Positions 1 through 8,839 of a DNA stretch of 47,480 nt are shown here, in pieces (the first letter of the stretch is position 1; the number at the start of each line of letters is the position of its first letter). The notes under the pieces were generated by a model. It did no database searches. It was not told the origin of the DNA and saw nothing but the letters and a program-made list of their open reading frames with translations. Where the stretch lies: the NCBI GenBank assembly GCA_963922565.1, contig CAWUIQ010000021.1, positions 1 through 47,480 of the forward strand, read 5' to 3'. The stretch is from JBCBKL01 sp963922565 (GTDB lineage: Bacteria; Pseudomonadota; Alphaproteobacteria; Rhodobacterales; Rhodobacteraceae). Position numbers and translations under genes: made by a program.

Positions 1-1
1 C

Positions 2-835
2 GGTGCGCCGATGCTGGGCACCGCCCGCCCGCCGTTCATGCGCGTCGCCGTTGGCGCGTTCGAAGTGACGAACATCCTCGCGGGCAGCCGGTCCGTGCCG
101 GAACCAAACAAGATCTTTGGTCTGAATGTGGACGCATCGACCTTCAACGATGTCAGTGCGGATGCGGGCCTTCCGACTGATGCCGCGCAGTTCTTTTTTA
201 CGCCGACGCTGGTCAATACCGGCAGTGAACTCATCCTGTTCGACACGGGCCTTCAGGGCGGGGCGACGACTGCCGCGATCGAGGCCGCGGGATACACCGC
301 AGATCAGGTCGACACCGTTGTGATCACCCACATGCATGGCGACCATATCGGCGGCCTTTTGATAGATGGCGCGCCGACATACCCAAATGCGCGCTATGTC
401 ACCGGATCGGCCGAGTTTGACGCCTGGGCCGCCAGCGACAATGAAGGGTTCGAAGCCAATGTGCGCCCCCTGGCCGAGCAATTCACCATGCTTGAAGACG
501 GCGGTTCGGTCGCGTCGGGCGTGACAGCCATGGCCGCCTTTGGTCACACGCCGGGGCATATGACCTACATGATCGAAAGCGAAGGCACGCAACTGGCCCT
601 CTGCGCCGACTTCGCCAACCACTATGTCTGGTCGCTGGCGCACCCTGACTGGGAAGTCCGCTTTGACATGGACAAGGAGGCTGCCGCGGCGACCCGTCGC
701 CGGGTGCTGGACATGCTGGCGGCGGACAAGATCGCTTTTGTCGGCTATCACATGCCCTTCCCGGCCTTCGGGTATGTCGAGACAGCGGGCGACGGGTACC
801 GCTACATCCCGCACAGCTATCAGCTCACGCTCTGA
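2..835 (+). CDS. MBL-fold metallohydrolase, 5' end cut by window edge
   Basis: The reading frame is open to the first base of the window, so the true start lies outside; the ATG at 11 is probably internal, and a signal peptide may be missing. The visible 277 residues form a metallo-beta-lactamase fold: the zinc motif HMHGDHIGG (codons near 332-357), a later FGHTPGHMTY histidine motif, an aspartate in ALCADFAN, and a C-terminal GYHMPFP histidine. These are the ligands of a two-metal hydrolase of the lactonase/quorum-quenching/glyoxalase-II superfamily. The substrate cannot be read from sequence. It converges on the Hint-domain gene, with a GC-rich hairpin between them. Confidence 0.85.
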   Translation, partial: GAPMLGTARPPFMRVAVGAFEVTNILAGSRSVPEPNKIFGLNVDASTFNDVSADAGLPTDAAQFFFTPTLVNTGSELILFDTGLQGGATTAAIEAAGYTADQVDTVVITHMHGDHIGGLLIDGAPTYPNARYVTGSAEFDAWAASDNEGFEANVRPLAEQFTMLEDGGSVASGVTAMAAFGHTPGHMTYMIESEGTQLALCADFANHYVWSLAHPDWEVRFDMDKEAAAATRRRVLDMLAADKIAFVGYHMPFPAFGYVETAGDGYRYIPHSYQLTL

Positions 836-844
836 TCCCCTGTC

Positions 845-865
845 GGGCGGGCATCGCGCCCGCCC
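845..865. terminator. Candidate shared terminator hairpin between convergent genes
   Basis: GGGCGGGC at 845-852 is perfectly complementary to GCCCGCCC at 858-865, leaving a 5-base loop. It sits between the stop at 835 and the convergent stop at 880, where a bidirectional terminator is expected. No T tract follows on either strand, so it may only be a transcript-end stabiliser. Confidence 0.5.
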
Positions 866-879
866 TGCGCCATGGCCGA

Positions 880-1917
880 TTAGGCAGCAAACAGGAAACT
901 GGGTGGTGCCACGCTCTGATCACGCATCTTGAGGCTGAGTATGGCGCGGGCAACCGGCGCTTCGTGGGCTCTCAGAACCCTGCGCGATGTCGCCTCATGC
1001 GCAGGATCGTCGAGGGCAAAGCCTGCCCGGGTCTCGAATTCGCTCGCGACACCGGGATCGACAAAACCTGCGGTGTCGTCGCCCAGAAAGAAGCTCTCTG
1101 ATGGAACGCCATTGGCAAAGACCAGTTCATGGCGTTCGAAAACAAGGTGGTGATACCGGATTTCCCGGGTCTGCAGCCGCCTGACCCGCTCACCATCCAC
1201 CAGAAATTTTGCGGGGACGAGCACCTCTGACGCCTCGAAATAGAGCTCACATTCACTTCCTTTCAGCAGCATACGATGATTGCCCGAGACGGTCAGATCC
1301 TGATGGGTCCCAAAGACCTCTGCCGCGATCCGCACGGGCGCGCCTCGTCCGATACCGGGCACGGTAGAGACCGCGTTCCAGATGAGCGGCTGAAACCCAT
1401 GATCGACGGTTCGGATCATGTCGCCGGGCTTCAGGCTTTCGACGGTCACCGGCCCCTTCAGCGTTTCGATGACCGACCCCGCGACAAAGCACGCGAACCT
1501 GTATTCGGAATCATCGCGTTCATAAGTGTAAAATCCGGGGGAGGCCCCATCGTCGAAATTGTCCCAGTACCATTGTTCGAGATCGAAGTTTGGTGACCAG
1601 ACAACTTGCGTCAGCTCACCGTTCTGATCAAGCCCCTCGAACGCGATTGCGCCCATGTTGCCGCCAAGGATGTCCGACCGGATGACCACAGCGTCATCGA
1701 TCCTGACGCCCCCACCATTACCGCCAAAACTGATTGAATAGCTTTCGCCGACCTCAAACAGCCGCTCGTCGGTGTCACTGCCGTTCGACATAATGACGAG
1801 GTCTTTCGTCGAGTTCGGCGGATAGTCGAACGTGCTGGTTCCGTCGTCGTCGTCGTTGACGTTGTCCCCCGTAGAAACGGCGAACTGATTGTCTTCCGCA
1901 TAAAACGTTAAAGGCAT
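880..1917 (-). CDS. Hint-domain (Hedgehog/intein-type) protein
   Basis: This 345-residue protein has a Hint_2-type domain from about residue 143. It begins with CFVAGSVIETLKGPVTVESL and continues with GDMIRTVD, matching the start of autoprocessing Hint domains (Cys nucleophile, G-x-x-I-x-T, V-E-x-L, G-D-x-V). The later SGNHRMLL is the block-B-like histidine motif. The first 140 residues are acidic and Gly/Asn-rich, as in secreted calcium-binding proteins, but contain no clear RTX nonapeptide array and no signal peptide. Such proteins are common in Rhodobacterales and their role is not established. A GGGAGAG ribosome site precedes the ATG. Whether it self-cleaves cannot be told from sequence. 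Confidence 0.85.
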   Translation of the reverse strand: MPLTFYAEDNQFAVSTGDNVNDDDDGTSTFDYPPNSTKDLVIMSNGSDTDERLFEVGESYSISFGGNGGGVRIDDAVVIRSDILGGNMGAIAFEGLDQNGELTQVVWSPNFDLEQWYWDNFDDGASPGFYTYERDDSEYRFACFVAGSVIETLKGPVTVESLKPGDMIRTVDHGFQPLIWNAVSTVPGIGRGAPVRIAAEVFGTHQDLTVSGNHRMLLKGSECELYFEASEVLVPAKFLVDGERVRRLQTREIRYHHLVFERHELVFANGVPSESFFLGDDTAGFVDPGVASEFETRAGFALDDPAHEATSRRVLRAHEAPVARAILSLKMRDQSVAPPSFLFAA

Positions 1918-2013
1918 TTTCCCACTCTCCCGCCGCGGAGAATGGGACCGAGCTCTTTATGGGGCCTTAACCCAGAACCAGGTTATAGCATTGATTTTAA
2001 GCGATTTTTCAGA

Positions 2014-3675
2014 TCATCCACCATGATCCCGCCACCCATTGACGATGGGATATCGGCGATCGAGCCAGAACGCCTTTTTCGTCAGCCGGGTGCCCGGAGC
2101 GGACTGGAACCGTTTGTATTCGCTCAGATAAATCAACCGTTCGACCTTGCGCGCGGTCTCGGCGTCATACCCTGCTGCCACGCAATCGGCGATCGATCCA
2201 TCCCGGTCGATCAGGATTTCGAGCAGCGCGTCGAGATCGGGGTAATCAGGCAGGCTGTCGCTGTCTTTTTGATCTTCGCGGAGCTCGGCGGAGGGGGGTT
2301 TGGTGATGATCCGCTGCGGTATGACCTCACCCGCAGGGCCCTTCATCCAATCGCGATGATTGGCATTGCGCCAACGGCAAGTCTCGAACACCCGTGTTTT
2401 ATAGAGATCCTTGATCGGATTGTAGCCGCCGGACATGTCGCCATAGATGGTCGCATAGCCAACAGCAACTTCGGACTTGTTGCCCGTGGTCAGCAGCATC
2501 TCACCGAACTTGTTCGAGAGCGCCATTAAGAGCATCCCCCGGATGCGGCTTTGAATGTTCTCTTCGGTGATGTCGGGACCATGGCCGTTGAAAAGCGGCT
2601 TAAGCGTGTGGGTGACGGACGAACGGACCTCTGAAATGGGCAGATAGTCGTACCGGACGCCAAGCGCCTCGGCGCAGGCCTTGGCATCGTCAAGGCTGTG
2701 TTCAGACGTGTACTCGGATGGCAGCATGACGCAGCGCACATTTTCGGGGCCGATGGCGTCAGCAGCGATCGTTGCGACAAGCGCGCTATCCACGCCACCT
2801 GACAGGCCCAAGAGCACCTTTTTGAAGCCGGTTTTGGCGAGGTAGTCGCGCAGGGCGGTGACCATGGCGCGATAATCCTGCTCCCACGCGTCGGGATGGA
2901 TGGCCACTGGACCGGGATCGATGTGCCACCCGTTCGTGTCGCGCGATAGATCGATGTGGGTGATCGCCTCGTCGAATACCGGCATCTGGAACGCGAGTGT
3001 CCCGCCCGGGTTCAGGCCGAATGATCCGCCGTCGAACACCTGGTCGTCCTGTCCGCCGACCATGTTGAGATAGATGATGGGCAAGCCTGTCTCGACGACG
3101 CGGGCCACCATGTGATTGAGCCGCGTTTCGAACTTGCCGCGATAGTACGGCGAACCGTTCGGTACCAACAGGAACTCGGCGCCGGTTTCGGCCAGCGTCT
3201 CGGCCACATCCGGGTGCCATGCGTCTTCGCAGATCGGGCTGCCGACACGCGTGTTGCCGACGCTGTAGGGCCCACCAAGGGGGCCTGAATCGAACACCCG
3301 CACTTCGTCAAAGACGGTTTCATTCGGCAGATGATGCTTGAGAACCCGGCTGACGATCCGGCCAGCGGTGCATATCAGGTAAGCGTTATAGAGCTCGGCC
3401 CCTTCCGCCCAGGGCGCCCCGATCGCGAGCGATGGACCATCGGCGCACGCCTCCGCAACAGCCTGCGCAGCCTTCATCGCGGCAGAATGAAAGGCCGGCT
3501 TCATCACAAGGTCTTGAGCATTGTAGCCCGCGATAAACATCTCGGGCAGCGCCACCAGATTGGCGCCCGCGTCCCGGCCCGCCTCCCAAGCGGCACGAGC
3601 CTTGGCCGAATTGCCCGGTAAATCACCGACAATCGGGTTAAGTTGAGCCAAGGTTATTCGAAAGCGGTCCGACAT
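2014..3675 (-). CDS. nadE: Glutamine-dependent NAD+ synthetase
   Basis: The product (553 aa) makes NAD+ from deamido-NAD+ and ATP, using ammonia released from glutamine, in the cytoplasm. Residues 1 to about 260 are a nitrilase-type glutaminase with the expected triad: Glu45 in LPEMF, Lys113 in LKHHLPN, Cys149 in SPICEDAW. From about 285 comes the synthetase domain with the PP-loop SGGVDS at 292-297. The later TGNKSEVAVGYATIYGDMSG segment is a hallmark of NadE. Length is normal for the two-domain form. It stands alone, divergent from the MORN gene across about 170 bp. Confidence 0.97.
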   Translation of the reverse strand: MSDRFRITLAQLNPIVGDLPGNSAKARAAWEAGRDAGANLVALPEMFIAGYNAQDLVMKPAFHSAAMKAAQAVAEACADGPSLAIGAPWAEGAELYNAYLICTAGRIVSRVLKHHLPNETVFDEVRVFDSGPLGGPYSVGNTRVGSPICEDAWHPDVAETLAETGAEFLLVPNGSPYYRGKFETRLNHMVARVVETGLPIIYLNMVGGQDDQVFDGGSFGLNPGGTLAFQMPVFDEAITHIDLSRDTNGWHIDPGPVAIHPDAWEQDYRAMVTALRDYLAKTGFKKVLLGLSGGVDSALVATIAADAIGPENVRCVMLPSEYTSEHSLDDAKACAEALGVRYDYLPISEVRSSVTHTLKPLFNGHGPDITEENIQSRIRGMLLMALSNKFGEMLLTTGNKSEVAVGYATIYGDMSGGYNPIKDLYKTRVFETCRWRNANHRDWMKGPAGEVIPQRIITKPPSAELREDQKDSDSLPDYPDLDALLEILIDRDGSIADCVAAGYDAETARKVERLIYLSEYKRFQSAPGTRLTKKAFWLDRRYPIVNGWRDHGG

Positions 3676-3844
3676 AGATGCGCCTTGTCACTGATCTTTC
3701 GACTGGATGTAGCAGATTGGCAGGTACAAGGAAGGGCGAGAGACAGAACATCGCGCATCAAAAGGCGTTGCCCGATTGGCTCTGCTCTCTTAACCTGCAC
3801 CGCGAACCGTACCGAGGCGGGGTAAGGGAAAGGCGAGAAGCAGC

Positions 3845-5233
3845 ATGTTCCGAATTGTATCGATCCTGGCGTTGGTCCTGGCACCGGGGCTTGCAGCCGC
3901 GCAGGACGAACAAACCCTGACCAAGCAATACGAAGACGGCGGCGTCTACGAAGGCAGCTTCCGCGGCGGGCTGCAACACGGCCAGGGCACTTATCGACTG
4001 CCCAACGGCTATGAATATTCCGGCGAATGGGTCGATGGCGAAATCCTCGGTCAGGGAACCGCGACTTTCCCCAACGGATCGGTTTACGAGGGCGCCTTTG
4101 CCAAGGGCAAACCGGAAGGCTTCGGAAAGATCACCTTCGCCGATGGTGGAACGTATGAGGGCGAATGGAAAGACGGCACCATGATGGGTCAGGGTGTCGC
4201 CATCTACGCCAACGGCGTCCGCTATGAAGGCGAGTTCAAGGACGCCCGCCATCACGGCAAGGGTGTGATGCAAAGCCCCGGTGGCTACGAATACAAGGGC
4301 GACTGGGTCGATGGCGTGAAACAGGGCGAGGCCGTCATCACGTACGCCGATGGCTCTGTATATGAAGGCGCTGTCGAGGCCGGAAAGCTGGAAGGTGAAG
4401 GCACGCTGACAACCGCCGAAGGGCTGGTCTTTGCGGGGCTCTGGAAAGACGGCAAAACCGAAGGAGCCGGCACGCTCACCCAGCCCAATGGCGATCTCTA
4501 CGAGGGTAACTTTGTCGCTGGCCGCCGCGAAGGCCAAGGCAAGATGACCTACCAGAACGGTGAAATCTATGAAGGCGAATTTCTCGACGACCTCCGCCAT
4601 GGTCAGGGCTCGCTGACCGCACCGGACGGCTATGCTTACACCGGATCCTGGGTCGCTGGTCAGATCGAGGGCGAAGGCCGTTTGGTTCACCCCGATGGCT
4701 CGGTTTACGAAGGCAGCTTTCGGGACGATCTCGCCGACGGTCAGGGCCTGATCACCTATCCGGATGGCGCAGTATACGAAGGCCAGTGGGTTGCCGGCGT
4801 CATCGAGGGAGACGGCAAGATCACCTACCCGAACGGTGTCGTCTACGAAGGTGGCTTCCGCAATGCGCTGAACCATGGCTATGGCGTGATGGTCTACACA
4901 GACGGCTATCGCTACGAAGGCGATTGGGCCGAAGGCAAGCGCCACGGAACCGGCAAATCCACCTATCCTGATGGAACCGTTTACGAGGGGTCCTTCCTGA
5001 ACGGACAGCGCCACGGCGAGGGTAAGATCGCCATGGCAGACGGCTTCAGCTACGATGGCAACTGGCAGAACGGCAAGATCGACGGCGAAGGGACCGCGAC
5101 CTATGCCAACGGCGATGTCTACGAGGGCTCATTCAGCAATGGCAAACGGCAGGGTGCGGGGACAATGCGGTTTGCAACGGGTGAGGTCGCGTCGGGCCAA
5201 TGGCAGAACGGGGCGCTGCAAGAAGGGGGCTGA
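3845..5233 (+). CDS. Secreted protein built from about 19 MORN repeats
   Basis: Residues 1-20 are a cleavable signal peptide ending in AAAQ, so the protein (462 aa) is probably periplasmic or surface-exposed. Almost all of the rest is about 19 tandem 23-residue MORN repeats of the type Y-x-[ND]-G-x-x-Y-E-G-x-[FW]-x-x-G-x-x-x-G-x-G, each one a beta hairpin. Two flavours partly alternate: VYEG-F and GY-Y-G-W. The last repeat is degenerate and ends the protein, and there is no catalytic domain. MORN arrays bind lipids or proteins in other systems; the role here is unknown. The repeats give long open frames on the opposite strand, which are artefacts. Confidence 0.9.
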   Translation: MFRIVSILALVLAPGLAAAQDEQTLTKQYEDGGVYEGSFRGGLQHGQGTYRLPNGYEYSGEWVDGEILGQGTATFPNGSVYEGAFAKGKPEGFGKITFADGGTYEGEWKDGTMMGQGVAIYANGVRYEGEFKDARHHGKGVMQSPGGYEYKGDWVDGVKQGEAVITYADGSVYEGAVEAGKLEGEGTLTTAEGLVFAGLWKDGKTEGAGTLTQPNGDLYEGNFVAGRREGQGKMTYQNGEIYEGEFLDDLRHGQGSLTAPDGYAYTGSWVAGQIEGEGRLVHPDGSVYEGSFRDDLADGQGLITYPDGAVYEGQWVAGVIEGDGKITYPNGVVYEGGFRNALNHGYGVMVYTDGYRYEGDWAEGKRHGTGKSTYPDGTVYEGSFLNGQRHGEGKIAMADGFSYDGNWQNGKIDGEGTATYANGDVYEGSFSNGKRQGAGTMRFATGEVASGQWQNGALQEGG

Positions 5234-5450
5234 CGCACCTTTCACACCTAACAAGTCCTTCATGGGGGCCCGTGACGTGGGGCATCGAAGAAACAAACCG
5301 GATTTGCCCGCGCCCATCCCAGCACAAAACATTGGTCAGAACGTCTGGGATTTCTGAACTATGGTCGGCTTTGCGGACGGAGCTGCCATTGAGGCAACGT
5401 TGCTAGATCGGCATGCCAGCTGTGCGAACAGCGTTGGATCGGAAAGTTGA

Positions 5451-6221
5451 ATGAACCAACAGATTGGAACTTCTTTTCAATCGGATGAGGTCGTTGACCT
5501 CTATCGCTACCGCCCGCCATACCCTCAACAGATCTACGATTTGATTGTCAATCGTTCGCCTCCACGAAGCCGCATGTTGGATCTAGGATGTGGGAATGGC
5601 AAAATTGCTAGGCCCATGTCACAGCATTTCGATGCTGTGACGGCGGTAGACCCATCAGCAAACATGATCACGCTTGGGAAGTCTCTCGAGTTTGGAGCGG
5701 CAACAAACCTTGAGTGGGTCGAAAGCTATGCAGAAACGGCACCTTTGAAAGGTAAGTACGACACCGTCGTTGCAGCCCTCAGCATTCACTGGATGAAGCA
5801 TGATGTTCTCTTTAAAAAACTGCCCAAGTACCTGAAAAAGCGCTATCTATTTGCAGTCGTTGAAGGCGACGGAGCACATAACCCTCCGTGGGAAGGCGAT
5901 TGGCAATCCTTCTTGGGAAAGTGGGTGCCAAGGCTTACTGGAAAGCCCGTTCATGCGAACGAAGATCGTTCCTTTTGGGAAGAATACCTCGACTATGTTG
6001 ATGTGAGTGAGACGCACGAGGTCATTTCCGACCCATTCAACCAGAGCATTGAAGACTTCATTTTATGCCAACACTCTCGCGATACTTTTGCGATTTCTAA
6101 ACTGGATGGTGATCGTGAGAGCTTCGATAGCGAGCTTCGAGAACTTCTAAGTCCCTTTGCGAACACGAATGGCGATTTAGAATTTCAAAGCTATACAAAA
6201 TTGACCCTCGCCACCATCTAG
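5451..6221 (+). CDS. Class I SAM-dependent methyltransferase
   Basis: The product (256 aa) has a Rossmann methyltransferase core: motif I LDLGCGNGKIA at about residues 44-54, an acidic residue in AVDPSANM after strand 2, and AALSIHWM as the post-II/motif IV region. This resembles the Methyltransf_11 family (trans-aconitate and UbiE-like enzymes), but the acceptor is unknown. Codon use is visibly more AT-rich than in neighbouring genes (frequent AAA, TTT, GAT, ATT), and more than 200 bp of non-coding DNA lies on each side. That suggests horizontal acquisition, though no integrase or repeats were seen. The ATG follows GGAAAGTTGA, a modest ribosome site. Confidence 0.85.
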   Translation: MNQQIGTSFQSDEVVDLYRYRPPYPQQIYDLIVNRSPPRSRMLDLGCGNGKIARPMSQHFDAVTAVDPSANMITLGKSLEFGAATNLEWVESYAETAPLKGKYDTVVAALSIHWMKHDVLFKKLPKYLKKRYLFAVVEGDGAHNPPWEGDWQSFLGKWVPRLTGKPVHANEDRSFWEEYLDYVDVSETHEVISDPFNQSIEDFILCQHSRDTFAISKLDGDRESFDSELRELLSPFANTNGDLEFQSYTKLTLATI

Positions 6222-6413
6222 CATCAACATGGCAGGCTACATGTGATCGACGTCTTCTGAGAGTGAAACGAGTGCGACTTGGGCTCTCTCTAGACATCCA
6301 TCTCAATCTCAGATCACGAACTCCAGATCAGTCGATGAAATGAAGGCCAAAGTCGCATGAGGTCTCCTAGGCAAGCATCATGACGTTTTGTTCGGTTTTT
6401 GATCTTGTCATAA

Positions 6414-6450
6414 CGAAAGAAAGTCGAAATAAAACGAAAGTGAATCGAAA
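6414..6450 (+). promoter_or_regulatory. Four phased CGAAA direct repeats, likely operator for the DeoR-type regulator
   Basis: CGAAA occurs at 6414, 6425, 6435 and 6446, spaced 11, 10 and 11 bases, which is one helical turn each. The array ends 12 bases before the GTG start of the regulator gene. Direct repeats on one DNA face fit a multimeric DeoR-family repressor controlling its own operon. Binding is inferred. Confidence 0.6.
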
Positions 6451-6462
6451 GAGATTCCACCT

Positions 6463-7254
6463 GTGCCACTCTCCGCCAGACACCAATCCATCCTTGATCT
6501 GCTCCGCTCAAGCGGCGGTGCCGAAGTTGACGAGCTGTCTCAGCGATTTTCGGTCAGCCCGCAGACCATCCGGAACGATCTGCGCGAGCTTGAGATGCGC
6601 GGCAAACTCAGCCGGACCCATGGGGGCGCACGCCTGATCCACAGCGCGTCTGGCCGCAGCTACGAGGATCGCCGGCTGCACAGGCACGACGAAAAGCGCC
6701 AAATGGGCGAGCTGGCGGCAACTTTGATCCCCGAGAATTGTTCAGTCGCGCTCAATATCGGGACATCGACCGAACAGGTGGCGCGCGCCCTGATTGGGCA
6801 TCGTGGCCTCGTCGTGCTGTCCAACAACATCAACATAATCAACATCCTGCTGGGCGCCCCGGGCAAGGATCTGCGGCTGATCGGCGGCGCGGTCCGGCCC
6901 GAGGATGGCGCGATCGTGGGCGAGGATGCGGTCGAGCATATCTCGCGCTACAAGACCGACTTTGCGGTGATCGGGGCTTCGGCGCTCGATGAAGATGGCG
7001 CGGTGCTGGATCATGACGCGCAAGAGGTGGCCGTGGCCCGCGCGATCCTGCGGAATGCGCGCACCCGCATCCTCGTTTGCGACAGCTCCAAATTCGAACG
7101 CACCGCCCCGGTCCGCATCAGCGAAATCGGCGAGCTGGATTACGTCATTACCGACAAAGAGCCCCCGGGCGGTTTTGTCACCGCGGCCAATCTCGGCAAC
7201 ACAAAAATCATGACATTGGAGACGGCGCATGGAAAACGCGCGGAATACGTCTGA
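6463..7254 (+). CDS. glpR: DeoR/GlpR-family transcriptional regulator
   Basis: The product (263 aa) starts with a DeoR helix-turn-helix (about residues 4-58; VDELSQRFSVSPQTIRNDL) followed by a DeoRC sugar-phosphate sensor domain with SVALNIGTSTEQVARAL and LRLIGGAVRPEDGAIVG. DeoR regulators release DNA on binding a phosphorylated sugar or polyol. The gene overlaps glpD by 26 bp, so glycerol-3-phosphate is the likely effector and repression of glpD the likely role, though family membership alone does not fix the ligand. The start is GTG at 6463. The CGAAA array just upstream suggests autoregulation. Confidence 0.9.
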   Translation: MPLSARHQSILDLLRSSGGAEVDELSQRFSVSPQTIRNDLRELEMRGKLSRTHGGARLIHSASGRSYEDRRLHRHDEKRQMGELAATLIPENCSVALNIGTSTEQVARALIGHRGLVVLSNNINIINILLGAPGKDLRLIGGAVRPEDGAIVGEDAVEHISRYKTDFAVIGASALDEDGAVLDHDAQEVAVARAILRNARTRILVCDSSKFERTAPVRISEIGELDYVITDKEPPGGFVTAANLGNTKIMTLETAHGKRAEYV

Positions 7255-8839
7255 ACCCGTCGATCTGTTCATCATCGGCGGCGGGATCAACGGATGTGGC
7301 ATCGCCCGCGACGCTGCGGGCCGCGGCCTGAGCGTGAAACTGGCCGAGATGGGCGATCTCGCCTCGGCGACGTCTTCGTGGTCCACCAAGCTGTTCCATG
7401 GTGGTCTGCGCTATCTTGAGTTTTTCGAGTTCCGGCTGGTTCGGGAGGCGCTGATCGAACGCGAAGTGCTGCTGCGCGCCATGCCGCATATCAGCTGGCC
7501 GATGCGTTTCGTGCTGCCCTACCACCGCGACATGCGTTTTGATAGCGAAACGCCGACCTCGCGCCTGCTCAGCCTTGTCATGCCGTGGATGAAGGGGCGC
7601 CGCCCCGCATGGCTGATCCGTCTTGGCCTGTTTCTTTATGATCATCTCGGGGGTCGAAAGATCCTGCCGGCTACGCGCAACATCGATCTGAAGACCGATC
7701 CCGTCGGTGGCCCCCTCGATGACCGTTTCGAGAAGGCGTTTGAATATTCCGATTGCTGGGTTGAAGACAGCCGCCTTGTCATGCTGAACGCCCGTGATGC
7801 CCAGAACCGGGGGGCCAAGATCATGACGCAGACCAAGGTTGTCGAGACGGAAAGATCGGCTGACCAGTGGGTCGTGACGACCGAAGATCAGGTAACCGGT
7901 GCACGCCAGACACACGCGGCGAGGTTCCTGGTGAATGCGGCCGGTCCGTGGGTCGGCGAGCTGATCCAATCCACCATCCGCCTGAATTCCACCGAAAACG
8001 TCCGGCTGGTTCGGGGCAGCCACATCGTCACCCGCCGCCTCTTTGACCACGACAAATGCTATTTCTTCCAAGGCACGGACGGGCGGATCATCTTTGCCAT
8101 CCCCTACGAGACCGATTTTACCCTGATCGGCACCACGGATGCAGAGCACACCGATCCTGGTACCAAACCGGAATGCACGGACGAAGAGCGGGATTACCTG
8201 CTCACCTTCGCATCGAACTATCTGAAGCAGCCCGTGACCGCTGACGACATCGTCTGGACCTATTCGGGGGTTCGGCCGCTCTATGACGATGGGGCGAGTT
8301 CAGCCACGGCCGCGACGCGTGATTATGTTCTGAAGGTCGATACCAACGGCGGCGCGCCCCTGCTTAATATCTTTGGCGGCAAGATCACGACGTATCGACG
8401 ACTTGCAGAGGCGGCCTTGGCAAAGATCGGCGCGCACTTTTCGAACCTGCCTGGTGATTGGACGGCAGGAAAACCACTACCGGGTGGCGATTTCCCGGTG
8501 GACGGCGTCGACAGCCTTATCGCGGGCCTGACGACAAGGTATCCATTTCTGACGCCATCCTGGGCCAAACGACTGGTGAAAGCCTACGGCACCGAGGCGT
8601 CGGTCATTCTGGGAGAGGCCAAAGCGATCAGTGATCTCGGCCAATCCTTTGGCGCCACGATCACGGCCCGCGAACTCGATTGGGCCATGGACAAGGAATG
8701 GGTACGGACGGCCGAAGATTTCCTGTGGCGGCGGACCAAGCTGGGCCTGCGTCTGTCGACCGAGGAGGTCGCCGCCATCGAGAGCTACATAAGCAACCGG
8801 TTGAAAACAGCGGACAGGAAGGTTGCCGAACCAGCCTAG
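7229..8839 (+). CDS. glpD: Glycerol-3-phosphate dehydrogenase (FAD, quinone-linked)
   Basis: GlpD (536 aa) oxidises sn-glycerol-3-phosphate to dihydroxyacetone phosphate at the inner membrane and passes electrons to quinone. The N-terminus has the FAD dinucleotide fold DLFIIGGGINGCG (about residues 12-24), then SSWSTKLFHGGLRYLE, a signature of this family. FAIPYETDFTLIGTTD and GGKITTYRRLAE are the conserved substrate and FAD segments, and the C-terminal domain is complete. It is co-transcribed with the overlapping DeoR-type gene. No glpF, glpK or glycerol ABC transporter is in the window. Its stop shares a palindromic CCTAGG with the convergent DUF6505 stop. Confidence 0.97.
   Translation: MENARNTSEPVDLFIIGGGINGCGIARDAAGRGLSVKLAEMGDLASATSSWSTKLFHGGLRYLEFFEFRLVREALIEREVLLRAMPHISWPMRFVLPYHRDMRFDSETPTSRLLSLVMPWMKGRRPAWLIRLGLFLYDHLGGRKILPATRNIDLKTDPVGGPLDDRFEKAFEYSDCWVEDSRLVMLNARDAQNRGAKIMTQTKVVETERSADQWVVTTEDQVTGARQTHAARFLVNAAGPWVGELIQSTIRLNSTENVRLVRGSHIVTRRLFDHDKCYFFQGTDGRIIFAIPYETDFTLIGTTDAEHTDPGTKPECTDEERDYLLTFASNYLKQPVTADDIVWTYSGVRPLYDDGASSATAATRDYVLKVDTNGGAPLLNIFGGKITTYRRLAEAALAKIGAHFSNLPGDWTAGKPLPGGDFPVDGVDSLIAGLTTRYPFLTPSWAKRLVKAYGTEASVILGEAKAISDLGQSFGATITARELDWAMDKEWVRTAEDFLWRRTKLGLRLSTEEVAAIESYISNRLKTADRKVAEPA

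Noticed and set aside
3758..5014. 418-codon open frame on the minus strand
   Set aside because: It is the complement of the MORN repeats; the repeated codons keep this frame open. It has no ribosome site or domain, and it runs past the start of the MORN gene.
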